Shown here piece after piece: positions 9,501-18,241 of a stretch of DNA of 18,875 nucleotides. How positions within the stretch are numbered: position 1 is the first letter of the stretch; each line of letters starts with the position of its first letter. The position numbers were made by a program, and so were the translations under genes. The notes under the pieces are model-generated. The model searched no databases. It worked only from the letters and a program-made list of their open reading frames with translations, and was not told the origin of the DNA. The stretch is from the NCBI RefSeq assembly GCF_000003605.2, contig NW_003158240.1:66452-85326 (forward strand), read 5' to 3'. The DNA is from Saccoglossus kowalevskii (taxonomy: Eukaryota; Hemichordata; Enteropneusta; Harrimaniidae).

Positions 9501-12500
9501 CGAGATACTTTGATATTTAACGTTTTCTTGTTGCAAGGAAGTGTAACTGTTTCCATTTGAAATTCTTGATCACTATTATTATTTATGAACGGAACTGTTG
9601 CTCGGAAAGACAATTTGAAATAAAACGACGGGACGGCATAAATTCTCATAGAGCAACAGGAAAAATGGAAACAACCTCAGACAACCGCAGAACAAGCAAC
9701 AGTTTCGCACATAGCAAGCAAATACATACACATTGATATGTCAAGAGTGTTGTTATTCTAAACATGGTATATTACATTCTACCTATAGGCTCCATCATTC
9801 AAGTATGTTGATTTGGGCGGTTCATATATTGGTCCAACTCAGAACAGAATTCTGCGAATGGCAAAAGATCTTGGCGTTGAAACCTACAGAGTGAATGTAA
9901 AAGAGAGAACAATATTTCAGACCGGAGTGAGTAACTCCAACATTCTAATTCATTTACTATAATCTACTTGAAGTCACATGTTTTATAGTACATGAACCCG
10001 AGTTAGTACATCTGTTTAAACATCTTATCTCAGAGTGTCTTTGGTGGTGGTCACATACTTAGGCAATCGCCTGTGACCTGAATATGACAGCATTAATAAT
10101 GAATAGTCTTCAGGAATAACATGAATTAGGTTTAACATTATTGCATGTTTGAGCCGAACTGTTGATTATATGTCAAATTGTTGAATGAGAGTCCAAGTTA
10201 GTATTTTTTTGTAGTTGGTTTCCATGCAATAACTTTTTTACCATATCTGACAAATTTGGCTCGTGACGTAGGCTAAAAACATAATATGTTGTCATTGACA
10301 TGAGATGGTATTGTTTCATTATATGCAATTCGGCGTGAACTTAACCTGCGTGAACCTGTTAATCGTGTTGACTGTATGCAAATTAAGATTCGGTCAACAG
10401 CAATGTAGGTTTAGTTTGCTAACTTTCATTCTCAGAATTTCTGTTAAATCGATAATATAGTAATTTTGATCTTTGTATTCGAATGTCATTATCACAGAGC
10501 TATTTCATCGAACAATGGCATAACAAATTATCATCAGTTGCTCATCCGTATGTCAGTATATTGAAGTGTTATGTTATTGCGCAAAAGTAATGGTTATATG
10601 TATTCTATTAAACGTTTCCCAATCTAATGTGCACCTGTGCAACTAGTCGCATGTCATGGGATACGCTTAATGGGTACATTAATTAAGTTGCCTTTGTCAA
10701 TGTTTGAACAAATTAACACATACCATAAACATAACCAAGTCGTCACTTTTTTTCCGCATAGGGTCCCAGTACAAAACTCGTGTTCCAAGGGAGTGTTCCT
10801 AACTACTATAATCCATTTGTTGTCATGGACTTAAACAACGTATGTAAAGTAATGGATGAATGTGCAGCAATGGTGAGTTATCTGCTAATCTTATATGTGT
10901 TCAACTCACGTATATGCTGTCTAGGGTTTCCCCACTGAATGTGTTTTATTCCTGGATCGTTTCACATAAAATTAATTATCAAATGGCCACATTTGGTTAA
11001 ACAAATTGAATCTCATAATAAATGTATTCACTGCACGTGTATTCGCATTCAGTGAGCTATGTCTAGAAGATACGGGTAAGAGAAAATTTGGAGAGACATG
11101 ACATTGAAAACGTTGAGGGTATACAAGTATTATGTCTGTCATTTGTAAATTATATTCATGGTGCGCATGATGCATGATATTGAAAGGGCGGTAGTCTACG
11201 CGCCATCTTTGGGTAACGGTAACATGCGAGTACATACAAACCTGGGAAGTTCCAAGTAATAGATTTTGTTCAACCAGGTGCCTCCTGCTGCACCGTGGGA
11301 TTGTCCAAAAGCTGCAGAGTGGGACAAAATGACTGTCAAGGAATGGATTGATAAAATCTGCTGGACAAAGACCGCAAAAGAGTGGACCATAATTCTGACA
11401 CGTCTAATATATGCCGCTGAACCGGAGGAGATATCTCTTCTCTATTTCTTCTGGTATACCCAGTCAGGAAAAGGTGAGCGTATTTTACAACACCCACGAG
11501 TCGAGGAAATAAATATTGTGTTACTATGATGATTTAAAAACAAATATTTTTGAATAATTTAATCAATCATCTTCTAATTTTAAAGGAATCATGAGGTTAG
11601 TTAGCACAGATAATGGAGGCCAGGTAAGAGGAAACGTTTTTTAGAAACACTTGACTAGATGATCACAGTACCTTCAAAATATAATAGTTATTTATATCGC
11701 TAAAGTATAATTTATCTGTATTTGCATTGCAGGAAAGAAAGTTCATTGGCGGCAGTCAAACCATATCTGAGAAGATAATAGAACGTATTGGCAAAGGTAT
11801 ATCGAATGCGACCTTGCTTACCACAAGACTAAGACTACAATTCTAAAATACTGACACACCACACGACTAAGATACTACTATCTCATAATTCTGAAACACT
11901 GATTAATTTCTTGACATGCCATAACGTTAACTTACTGATATGCCACTAAATTCTAAGATACTAACATATCGCAAGCCTAGTTTTTGACGTATCATAATAC
12001 TAAGATACTGACACACTACAAGACGAAGTTATTGACAAACTATGACAATATTCTGACATGCCACTGGAATTTCTCGAAATATTACCTGTCATGTATCATT
12101 CCCGCAAACAAAGCTCAACGCCAGCATTTGCTGTCACATATTCCTATATATAAAGATCATCTTATATAATTTCTTTTAGACAAAATAAAGTTTAACAGCC
12201 CTGTGGTGAAAGTTGAACAAAATACTGACGATGGCGTCATCATAATAACAACAGCAAGTGGTGAACAATTTAAGGTGATAAGCAATTTAAAAACAAAATA
12301 ATCCTTCATTTAATAGCTTAGTTGGTATTTTCAGCTATCTTAGTAACATATACCATATATATGTACTAGATGCGCGTAAAGCTCGCTCCATCGTAGGCTT
12401 GATTGCGAAGATTTCCGATTTATCTGTCGACGTTTCTTCTTTTTATTGCAGTGCATTTGGCTGAATCGTGATCGAGGCATTGTATCACATCTTGTGTCCA

Positions 12501-15500
12501 TGTGTCATATTTGTGTATGTCATATATTGGTTTAGATAGATATCAAACTACTAATGAACGTTTATTTATTTTGTTTTTTAGACGAATCACGCTATCAGTG
12601 CTGTTGCTCCATGTTTACTTGGTAGGATGACCTTTGACCCACCACTGCCACCAAAGAAAATCCAGGTAGACATACCATATTAGATGATTAAGCATTTCAT
12701 TTTTGATCATGTAACTTATTCAAGAGTAGAAATTGTAATGAAATATTAAAAAAATGTTTTTTGTTTGTTTGTTTTTTTTAGTTGATTCAACGTGTACCAA
12801 TGGGATCGGCTGTCAAGTCGCATTTGTATTATAAAAGAACATTTTGGAGGGAGAAAAGTGAGTTTACATAATTGTTGTTTGGATATGATAAATATTCATA
12901 CTTGGTGGCAAAACTGGCTTCAAATATAGCATATGAAAGTGAAGCCACTCGTATTACTGTACGAGTTCGATAAGCCTATTTGTGTAAATTATAAATATTA
13001 TTTTTCATGTGTGTTATATAACCACAACAAAATCAAAAAAGCAATTCCATTAGTTAGCCAGTTACATAATCTAACCATTCCTTCTACGTTAAACAATAAT
13101 GTGAAATCATTCAGTAATTTATACAATGCATGTCATTACAGACTTCAATGGAATGGCAGTCACAGGTGGATTAGTGTCAGTCGCCCTTGATGACACAAAA
13201 CCAGATGGTTCATGCCCATGTATCATCGGGTGAGTGAAGATCAACTGAAAATTAAAAGAATTCATGTTTGAATAAAAAAAGTTACAACTGAAATTTATTC
13301 AAGTCCTAAAATTGTCTTCAAGTTTGTCAACTGGTGTACTATATATGCTACAAACTGTTAAACCAACATCACATCAACAATCCATATGCTAATTAGTGTT
13401 GATTGTACGCATTCGAAAATGGTTCATTAGTTTGAAATAAAAAGATGGCTTGTTCACATAAAATCAAAATTAATCATCATAATGTTTTAAGTGAAAGTGT
13501 GAAGGCTTATCTATACTGTTTTAAATTGTAAGTTTAATTATATATTGTTTTTAAACACTTATAAACAGAAAAAAGTGTTAAAATCTGAGTGTTATATAAC
13601 CGTCGTATTCAATAGCCCAAGAACATATTCAGCTGCGAAAGCACATTCAAATACAACTCTTTTTTGTTTTTGTAATATTCAAAATATTTAGAAATATATT
13701 CATCGTATTGCGACATCATGAAATAGCTCTAATAAACACAGTGTCCTTAATAGTATGGGTTTTCTTCCGTATTAGTATTCTTAGAAAAACCTTAATAATA
13801 TAATTAATTTTAGCCAGATATCATTCACCAGCCACTATTTTCAAATTATTGCAAAATAATTACATCAATACTGCCACTAGTCATGTGAAGATTGTTTCGA
13901 ACGTGTATGCACTTGTGAGGCACGTTAATTGATCTTCTGAAATGGTAGGAAATCATTGATTTGTGGTAAAAAAATGATATACATTGATCATGTTTGTTTC
14001 AGACTAACTGTAGGTGAACCTGCACGGATAATGACTACCTGGACCAAAGAAAAAAGGTAAACAAACAAACAAATGAAATGCACACTCAGATGTTAATCAT
14101 ATATTTTCAAAACTGACAAATAATAAATTTTACTGCATGATTCAAAATTATGAATGTAGTTTAATTTCAATCAACATAATGAAATATAATAAGAAATGAC
14201 ACTTTTAATTGAAAATATTCGCATTTAAATCTCATGACAGAAAAAAGAGACTCGCAGAATTCTACGCGGAAATTTTCGAATCGGATGAAGCTAATCACGT
14301 GAGTACTACATTTAAGACTGTGTTATTTATATTTAAATAAACTATACTATGTTCATTATAATATGGAACCCACAGAATACAGTTCCTTAACCCGTGCCTC
14401 ACCCATTCAAAACGCGACTAACTGTTTTTTTTTGTATCTAAAATAAGACAACTTATGCTTGATTTTCCATGCAATGCAGTGTACGTATACACGTCTGGAT
14501 TATCATATAACATAATATTCCACAAACTATTCATTGCATTACAATTTACAACACAGTTATTATACTTATAAACGTAGGTCCCCAGGGACTGAAATATATT
14601 CTCATACGCGTAGAGAAATGTTGAGATATTCTTTCTTTCTTTTAGTAGCTGATGGAATTAATTCACTTTTCTTACAAGATTCTATAAGGGAAAAACACGA
14701 AAATTTAGATTTTAATTGTTTATTTTATTGATTTATTTTACAAGCCAATAGAATACATAGATAACGACTGGTTGAGTGAGGAATATTCAGGTGGATGTTA
14801 TGTTGGAGTAATGCCTCCCGGCGTTCTTACATCTTTTGGAAGGTGAGCGTAATCCATCAATAATAAAGAATATTCACAAGTTAATATTATCTTTGCGGAA
14901 TGCCCGATGATGATATTTACAATGTTCTGTGTATGTCACGACTATATAGAGGATAGTCTCGTGCAAAGTTATTATTATATACTTAATGTGTTCAGAAGTA
15001 TGTATTATTTTAATACATTGGCTTTTGTCTCATGAAGCGCTAGCTATGTACAACTGGGCATAATTAAATCTACTCTTGAGCGTAGCATGGACGTATCATT
15101 ATTATTGCTTTGTTTTGTTACCAGTGTTATACGTACTCCACATGGCTGTGTTCACTTTGCTGGTACGGAGACAGCAACGGAGTGGGCTGGGTACATGGAA
15201 GGTGCTGTACAGGCTGGCGAACGGGCTGCAAGGGAGGTACGGCTTCTACATAGAAAGCGTAATATGTATGAAAATACAATTACGACCTGTTGTGTAATTC
15301 ACAAATAATCATGACTGGCGCAGTATTTCATTCGATCCACGCAACAGCACACAATAACTTGTTTTATTATGCGGGTGTTAGTTACGATGCGTTACAGTTC
15401 AATGCTCCCATCAACATGCCAGAATTGTGACATCACCCTAAATCAATAATAAGTTGCGAATCGATATATAAACTCCTATATGACTGTCGCTGTTCACATT

Positions 15501-17071
15501 CCAAATATGTTGGTGTGTTCAAACATCTTGTTATTTCTAATCTGACGTGTGAAATTGGGGTGATGCTCCCACGTCTAGAAATGTAGGAATATATTTTTAA
15601 CCTAAACATAAACATGCACATTCTAACTACACGTGCCAATTACAACAACAGCGCCTACTGTTAATAATATCAAACACACACATCAGTTCTTCAGGGAGGT
15701 ATTTTATTTCAGTATTCATTACGCTTTTTCAGATCATGTATGCGATGGGCAAGATAAATGAGAGCGAAATCTGGCAATCTGAACCCGAGTCATTGGTAGG
15801 TAGCAAGTCTAAGTGTGTAGCATTGTGAGATTTGCGCGAATGTAATATTAGAGAGGTTCGGTTACACGCATTACTTGTACCTGTTCGCGCAGATTCCGCG
15901 TTCACGTTGACGTGGACGTTCCTGGCGACCAATCGTTTGGTTACGCGTTGACTTCGCCGTTCAGTGTAAATCGCGCAATTTATTGGACACAATGGCCACC
16001 ATTATACGAGTGTGAACTGTTCGCACTCGCTTTCAGTGCTAATTCCAATGCCTATGATAGAACCATAGCACCGCGTTTCCATTTGGATAGGATGGCTTAT
16101 GATCAAGTTTAAGTAAATTTTCGGTTCAAGAAGACCTACATATCAAGATTGTCTATCGAAGTAGTGGCGGGGCAGAGGGGCGAAAAAATCGAAAATCGAA
16201 AAAACAAATGTGTGTGTGGGGGGTCGCCCCTCCAAAATCAAGCAGAAACCTTCTGTGACAGCAAAATTTGCCCCTAAAAATGCAGGAAATAGCGTTTCAG
16301 AGGGTCTATATTTCAAAATGTTAATGGGGTGGGGGATGGCATGACCCGGAAGCAGGTGAGCAGATCTCGCCCCTCCATGTCAAATTTCGTGCCGCCGCCT
16401 CTGTATCCTCTGCCAAGCAAAATATATTCTTTTACAGGAGTATTTCAAAGAGGAAAATTAACATTTCGCTGTTTTGTTGTACAAATTAGCAAATGACGTC
16501 ACATTTGTGACCACACTGCAATATACAACGCTGCTTGTGTTAATCGTCTTCGGTGAGGTGCGGCGTACCCTGGACTTTCTGACGGACGGTTTAGATTAAA
16601 TATGAAAATCATCGTTCACATTCATAATAAACGTCGATGTTGGGACAGTTTCATAAATAATTATTAATTATGTATATAACAATGCAATCTAACATACAGC
16701 TGACATTAACCAATCAACTGTGTAACTGAGTGTGTACAATTTTCTGTTCAAAAAGAAAAATAATTGCACACGTTATGTGAAATCAACTGACCACAAGAAA
16801 AATCCGAGGATCTGTTTTCGCGTACGCGAGGACATTCTAAGTGTTCAATGACGTCAACAATTACTAGTATGCTCAATGTATATCAATTATTTTTTAGGAT
16901 GTCCCTGCTTTGCCATTCGAGGAATCTTTGATAGAGAAGCACATACCATCTATCCCTGGATTTCTCCGTTTTCTGTCACTGTCTACGTTAATCGTTGCTG
17001 GGGCTGCTATCTTGATGAGAAATCGAAGTATTATTGAACAGGTGAAAAATAAGCTGACAGACTTATTTTAA
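6467..17071 (+). CDS. MAO: monoamine oxidase (flavin-containing amine oxidase), complete, 17 coding exons
   Basis: Exons: 6467-6515, 7758-7852, 9789-9926, 10762-10872, 11278-11473, 11586-11623, 11733-11796, 12180-12274, 12582-12665, 12782-12857, 13142-13229, 14003-14056, 14241-14298, 14745-14842, 15125-15236, 15733-15795, 16898-17071. Total 1593 nt, 530 residues (human MAOA 527, MAOB 520). MAO oxidises monoamines to aldehyde, ammonia and peroxide on the outer mitochondrial membrane. Seen: Rossmann GxGxxG at Gly12-Gly17, Glu35 for FAD ribose, RVGGRTYT 39-46, [10 protein letters not shown] 58-67, Lys302 (MAOB Lys296), SGGC with covalent-FAD Cys400, aromatic cage Tyr401/Tyr438, FAGTETA 426-432, and a C-terminal hydrophobic anchor of about 498-513 followed by basic residues. 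The ATG has A at -3, and [17 protein letters not shown] aligns with the N-terminus of vertebrate MAO. Odd: cavity residues V202, V329 and L346 replace bulky mammalian ones. It is equally distant from MAO-A and MAO-B, probably a pre-duplication-type MAO. Confidence 0.96.
6516..7757 (+). other. MAO intron 1
   Basis: A 1242-nt intron. It contains a 135-codon open frame on the minus strand (7145-6738) that I do not recognise (see findings). Nothing else was seen. Confidence 0.75.
7758..7852 (+). CDS. MAO: MAO coding exon 2
   Basis: 95 nt between TTCTAG and GTATTT. It completes Gly17 and encodes [20 protein letters not shown] then [11 protein letters not shown] (residues 18-48). Contains Glu35, which binds the FAD ribose. 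Confidence 0.93.
7853..9788 (+). other. MAO intron 2
   Basis: A 1936-nt intron, the longest in the gene. It contains a GTC-type microsatellite at 7946-7969 and a T-run near 8368. No coding or mobile-element signal was recognised. Confidence 0.75.
7946..7969 (+). repeat. GTC/GTT trinucleotide microsatellite
   Basis: Eight consecutive GTC or GTT units, in MAO intron 2 shortly after the exon 2 donor. Confidence 0.7.
9789..9926 (+). CDS. MAO: MAO coding exon 3
   Basis: 138 nt between CTATAG and GTGAGT, phase 0 at both ends. Encodes residues 49-94, including [17 protein letters not shown]. Confidence 0.93.
9927..10761 (+). other. MAO intron 3
   Basis: An 835-nt AT-rich intron with GTGAGT donor. 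No internal structure was recognised. Confidence 0.75.
10762..10872 (+). CDS. MAO: MAO coding exon 4
   Basis: 111 nt between GCATAG and GTGAGT, residues 95-131, starting [19 protein letters not shown]. This is the least conserved exon and two codons longer than the 105 nt I recall for vertebrates. Frame and position are forced by both neighbours. Confidence 0.88.
10873..11277 (+). other. MAO intron 4
   Basis: A 405-nt intron with GTGAGT donor and CAACCAG acceptor. Nothing else was seen. Confidence 0.75.
11278..11473 (+). CDS. MAO: MAO coding exon 5 (vertebrate exon 5 plus most of exon 6)
   Basis: 196 nt between CAACCAG and GTGAGC, ending in phase 1 within Gly197. Encodes residues 132-196, including [27 protein letters not shown] and [12 protein letters not shown]. 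Vertebrates have an intron after the CWTE-equivalent position; here the frame runs through it without a break. Confidence 0.93.
11586..11623 (+). CDS. MAO: MAO coding exon 6 (38-nt short exon)
   Basis: Acceptor TTTTAAAG, donor GTAAGA. Encodes the rest of Gly197, then [12 protein letters not shown] (198-209). Exons 5 and 6 total 234 nt, equal to the recalled sum of vertebrate exons 5 and 6 (92+142). Contains Val202, at the position of MAOB Ile199 and MAOA Phe208. Confidence 0.9.
11733..11796 (+). CDS. MAO: MAO coding exon 7
   Basis: 64 nt between TTGCAG and GTATAT, ending in phase 1. Encodes [20 protein letters not shown] plus Lys, the FAD-domain ERKFxGG motif. Confidence 0.92.
11797..12179 (+). 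other. MAO intron 7
   Basis: A 383-nt intron at a position where vertebrate MAO genes have none. Most of it is a degenerate tandem repeat, listed separately. Confidence 0.75.
11815..12075 (+). repeat. degenerate tandem repeat (minisatellite-like)
   Basis: Repeated variants of CTAAGATACTGACATRCCACAAGA fill the intron. Examples are TTCTAAAATACTGACACACC (about 11841), TTCTAAGATACTAACATATC (about 11951) and TACTAAGATACTGACACACT (about 11998), with more diverged copies between them such as TTCTGACATGCCACTGG. Unit length varies between about 22 and 35 nt. Confidence 0.6.
12180..12274 (+). CDS. MAO: MAO coding exon 8
   Basis: 95 nt between TTTTAG and GTGATA. Completes Asp231 and encodes [18 protein letters not shown] to ASGEQFK (232-262). 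The donor is non-optimal, but the next exon fits in phase 0. Confidence 0.88.
12275..12581 (+). other. MAO intron 8
   Basis: A 307-nt intron with donor GTGATA and a T-rich acceptor tract. No internal structure was recognised. Confidence 0.7.
12582..12665 (+). CDS. MAO: MAO coding exon 9
   Basis: 84 nt between TTTTAG and GTAGAC. Encodes [20 protein letters not shown] then PLPPKKIQ (263-290). It is the first half of vertebrate exon 8. Confidence 0.92.
12782..12857 (+). CDS. MAO: MAO coding exon 10
   Basis: 76 nt between TTTTTTTAG and GTGAGT, ending in phase 1. Encodes [20 protein letters not shown] then FWREK. Lys302 matches the active-site lysine that holds a water near flavin N5 in MAOB. 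Exons 9 and 10 total 160 nt, the recalled size of vertebrate exon 8. Confidence 0.92.
13142..13229 (+). CDS. MAO: MAO coding exon 11
   Basis: 88 nt between ATTACAG and GTGAGT, phase 1 in and phase 2 out. Encodes residues 316-344, including [16 protein letters not shown]. Three codons shorter than the vertebrate exon, before the substrate-gate position. Val329 sits where MAOB has Tyr326. Confidence 0.92.
13230..14002 (+). other. MAO intron 11
   Basis: A 773-nt very AT-rich intron. No ORF, repeat or element was recognised. Confidence 0.75.
14003..14056 (+). CDS. MAO: MAO coding exon 12
   Basis: 54 nt between TTTCAG and GTAAAC, phase 2 at both ends. Encodes [17 protein letters not shown] and both split residues (Gly345 and Arg363). 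Confidence 0.9.
14241..14298 (+). CDS. MAO: MAO coding exon 13
   Basis: 58 nt between TGACAG and GTGAGT. Completes Arg363 and encodes [19 protein letters not shown] (364-382), phase 0 out. Confidence 0.9.
14299..14744 (+). other. MAO intron 13
   Basis: A 446-nt AT-rich intron with GTGAGT donor. Nothing further was seen. Confidence 0.75.
14745..14842 (+). CDS. MAO: MAO coding exon 14, with the covalent-FAD cysteine
   Basis: 98 nt between TACAAG and GTGAGC, phase 2 out. Encodes [20 protein letters not shown] then [12 protein letters not shown]. Cys400 in SGGCY corresponds to the flavin-linked Cys397 of MAOB and Cys406 of MAOA. Confidence 0.95.
15125..15236 (+). CDS. MAO: MAO coding exon 15
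   Basis: 112 nt between TTACCAG and GTACGG, phase 0 out. Encodes [20 protein letters not shown] then [17 protein letters not shown]. The codon split over the previous junction becomes AGT (Ser415), where mammals have Arg. Tyr438 is the second wall of the aromatic cage. Confidence 0.95.
15237..15732 (+). other. MAO intron 15
   Basis: A 496-nt intron with donor GTACGG, weaker than most in this gene, and a TTTTTCAG acceptor. Nothing further was seen. Confidence 0.75.
15733..15795 (+). CDS. MAO: MAO coding exon 16
   Basis: 63 nt between TTTCAG and GTAGGT. Encodes [20 protein letters not shown] and Leu, closely matching mammalian MAO (IWQSEPES). Confidence 0.95.
15796..16897 (+). other. MAO intron 16
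   Basis: A 1102-nt intron before the membrane-anchor exon. It holds a degraded repeat element at about 16162-16403 and otherwise unremarkable sequence. Confidence 0.75.
16162..16403. mobile_element. degraded non-autonomous DNA-transposon-like repeat
   Basis: The left end reads TAGTGGCGGGGCAGAGGGGC. The complement of the right end reads CAGAGGCGGCGGCACGAA and then GGAGGGGCGAG, so the ends are imperfect inverted repeats. The interior is rich in GCCCCTCC and GAAAATCG blocks and includes GCGTTTCAGAGGGTCTA. I recall similar ends (CAGTGGCGGATCC...) and this interior motif as high-copy repeats in marine invertebrate genomes; that is memory, not a search. The flanking 8-mers TATCGAAG and TATCCTCT share only TATC, so no target duplication is established. 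Confidence 0.5.
16898..17071 (+). CDS. MAO: MAO coding exon 17, C-terminal membrane anchor
   Basis: Acceptor TTTTTTAG, then 57 codons and TAA at 17069-17071. It starts [20 protein letters not shown] (474-493). A hydrophobic stretch [16 protein letters not shown] at 498-513 follows, then RNR and a short amphipathic tail ending LTDLF. This is the tail-anchor arrangement that fixes MAO in the outer mitochondrial membrane. Confidence 0.93.
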   Translation, partial: DVPALPFEESLIEKHIPSIPGFLRFLSLSTLIVAGAAILMRNRSIIEQVKNKLTDLF

Positions 17072-17348
17072 ATGGTGAAAAGTTTCGAGTTTTTATAATG
17101 CTCAAGCCAATCAGAATTAATGAGAATCGTAAAATATGTTATTAATTGGAATCCGAAAGATGCATCTGTTGTGTATCACATTTGTAATCAGGTTTTAAAA
17201 TTTACCTACAGTCTCTCAACTAATCAGAATACTAGTCTTCATTACAGGACTTTATATGGACTAATTGACAGAAAACCATCATTACGAACCTTACAGACAA
17301 CAATGCCACCGATTCAACTCGATCAGTTAGAGCGGGAGGGTCGCCACC

Positions 17349-17360
17349 TGCGCACGCGCG
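17349..17360 (+). promoter_or_regulatory. NRF1-like site, exact consensus match
   Basis: TGCGCACGCGCG matches the NRF1 consensus YGCGCAYGCGCR at every position. It lies in a CpG-rich patch that stands out from the AT-rich surroundings. Confidence 0.5.
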
Positions 17361-17455
17361 GGAATTGAGTCCCAAACGACGATAACAACACACGCTAAAA
17401 CGCAAAGGCTCATGGGTAGACGCTTGTTTGTAAACAATGAAACGGTATGGATCTG

Positions 17456-17466
17456 ACGCATGCGCA
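17456..17466 (+). promoter_or_regulatory. second NRF1-like site
   Basis: ACGCATGCGCA has the CGCATGCG palindromic core and nearly matches the NRF1 consensus. It is about 100 nt from the first site and suggests a promoter for a neighbouring transcript. Confidence 0.4.
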
Positions 17467-18235
17467 GGTGACGACTCTCACGCTTTGAATGAATTAAAGT
17501 AGGCTGTAGTATATTATTCTCAAGTAAATTTTCGTAAGGTCACCAGCAGTATGGCTTCGAAAGTCATTTTTTGGACGGAATCAAAGATCGCCGCAATAGA
17601 CCTGAAGGCGGTTTACATCACACTAACGATTTTCAAGCCTCTTGTTGAGAAGATATTGGACTGAACAAATCTTACAAAATTAATGTTCGAAATCTGCTTT
17701 TGATTAAACTCATCCGAAGCAAAATATAACACTTTCAGGCTAAATTCTTCTTGAATATGTTTTCGTTCGGGTCTGAGTTGTATTATTAGTATGGCCGGGC
17801 CACAACTACGCCAGTACTGGGACTGTATGAAGTGACATAGCGTTTGAATAACGTATTGAGCCTTGGGATTATACATATAGATCTATAATTATCCTTGCTC
17901 TTTTTGTGTGTAAAAGGTTCTATTATTAAGAGAATATTTTATTGACAGTTTCTGGCCCCAGGTATGATCAGTTAAATGCCAAATGAACTATTCCCTCTAT
18001 TACTTTTAATCATGATCGGAAATTACTGAATAACATTGGTCTGACATGCCGAATTTGCACAGTTTGTCACAGCTTTGGCACAATTTGAAAGTACTAGTAT
18101 GGATAAAACTTAATATTTGTAATTGCATGTTACTGAATTCTTTCCAAATGTTAATTTTAAAAACAAACCCTGTTTGTTACAATTTACATGATTGTATGCA
18201 TTGTTTAATAGTGAAGTGTTTCACAGTTTATAGTA

Positions 18236-18241
18236 AATAAA
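18236..18241 (+). terminator. poly(A) signal candidate
   Basis: AATAAA is followed 10-30 nt later by a GT-rich stretch (TTGTGTTGTGCTGATTGTTT), the usual cleavage context. It would give MAO a 3' UTR of about 1.2 kb, or it may end a short transcript from the CpG-rich patch. Confidence 0.45.

Noticed and set aside
11196-11390. 64-codon minus-strand ORF
   Set aside because: It lies across MAO exon 5 and is its antisense shadow.
12060-12160. Plus-strand frame through the intron 7 tandem repeat
   Set aside because: The peptide is repetitive Thr/Tyr/Asn-rich and arises from the repeat; it lies between two well-placed splice sites.
15076-15308. Two plus-strand ORFs of 73 codons
   Set aside because: One is the MAO exon 15 frame read into flanking introns and the other is a shifted frame of the same exon.
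17613-17876. 87-codon minus-strand ORF downstream of MAO
   Set aside because: No recognisable motif and no splice or promoter context; consistent with chance.
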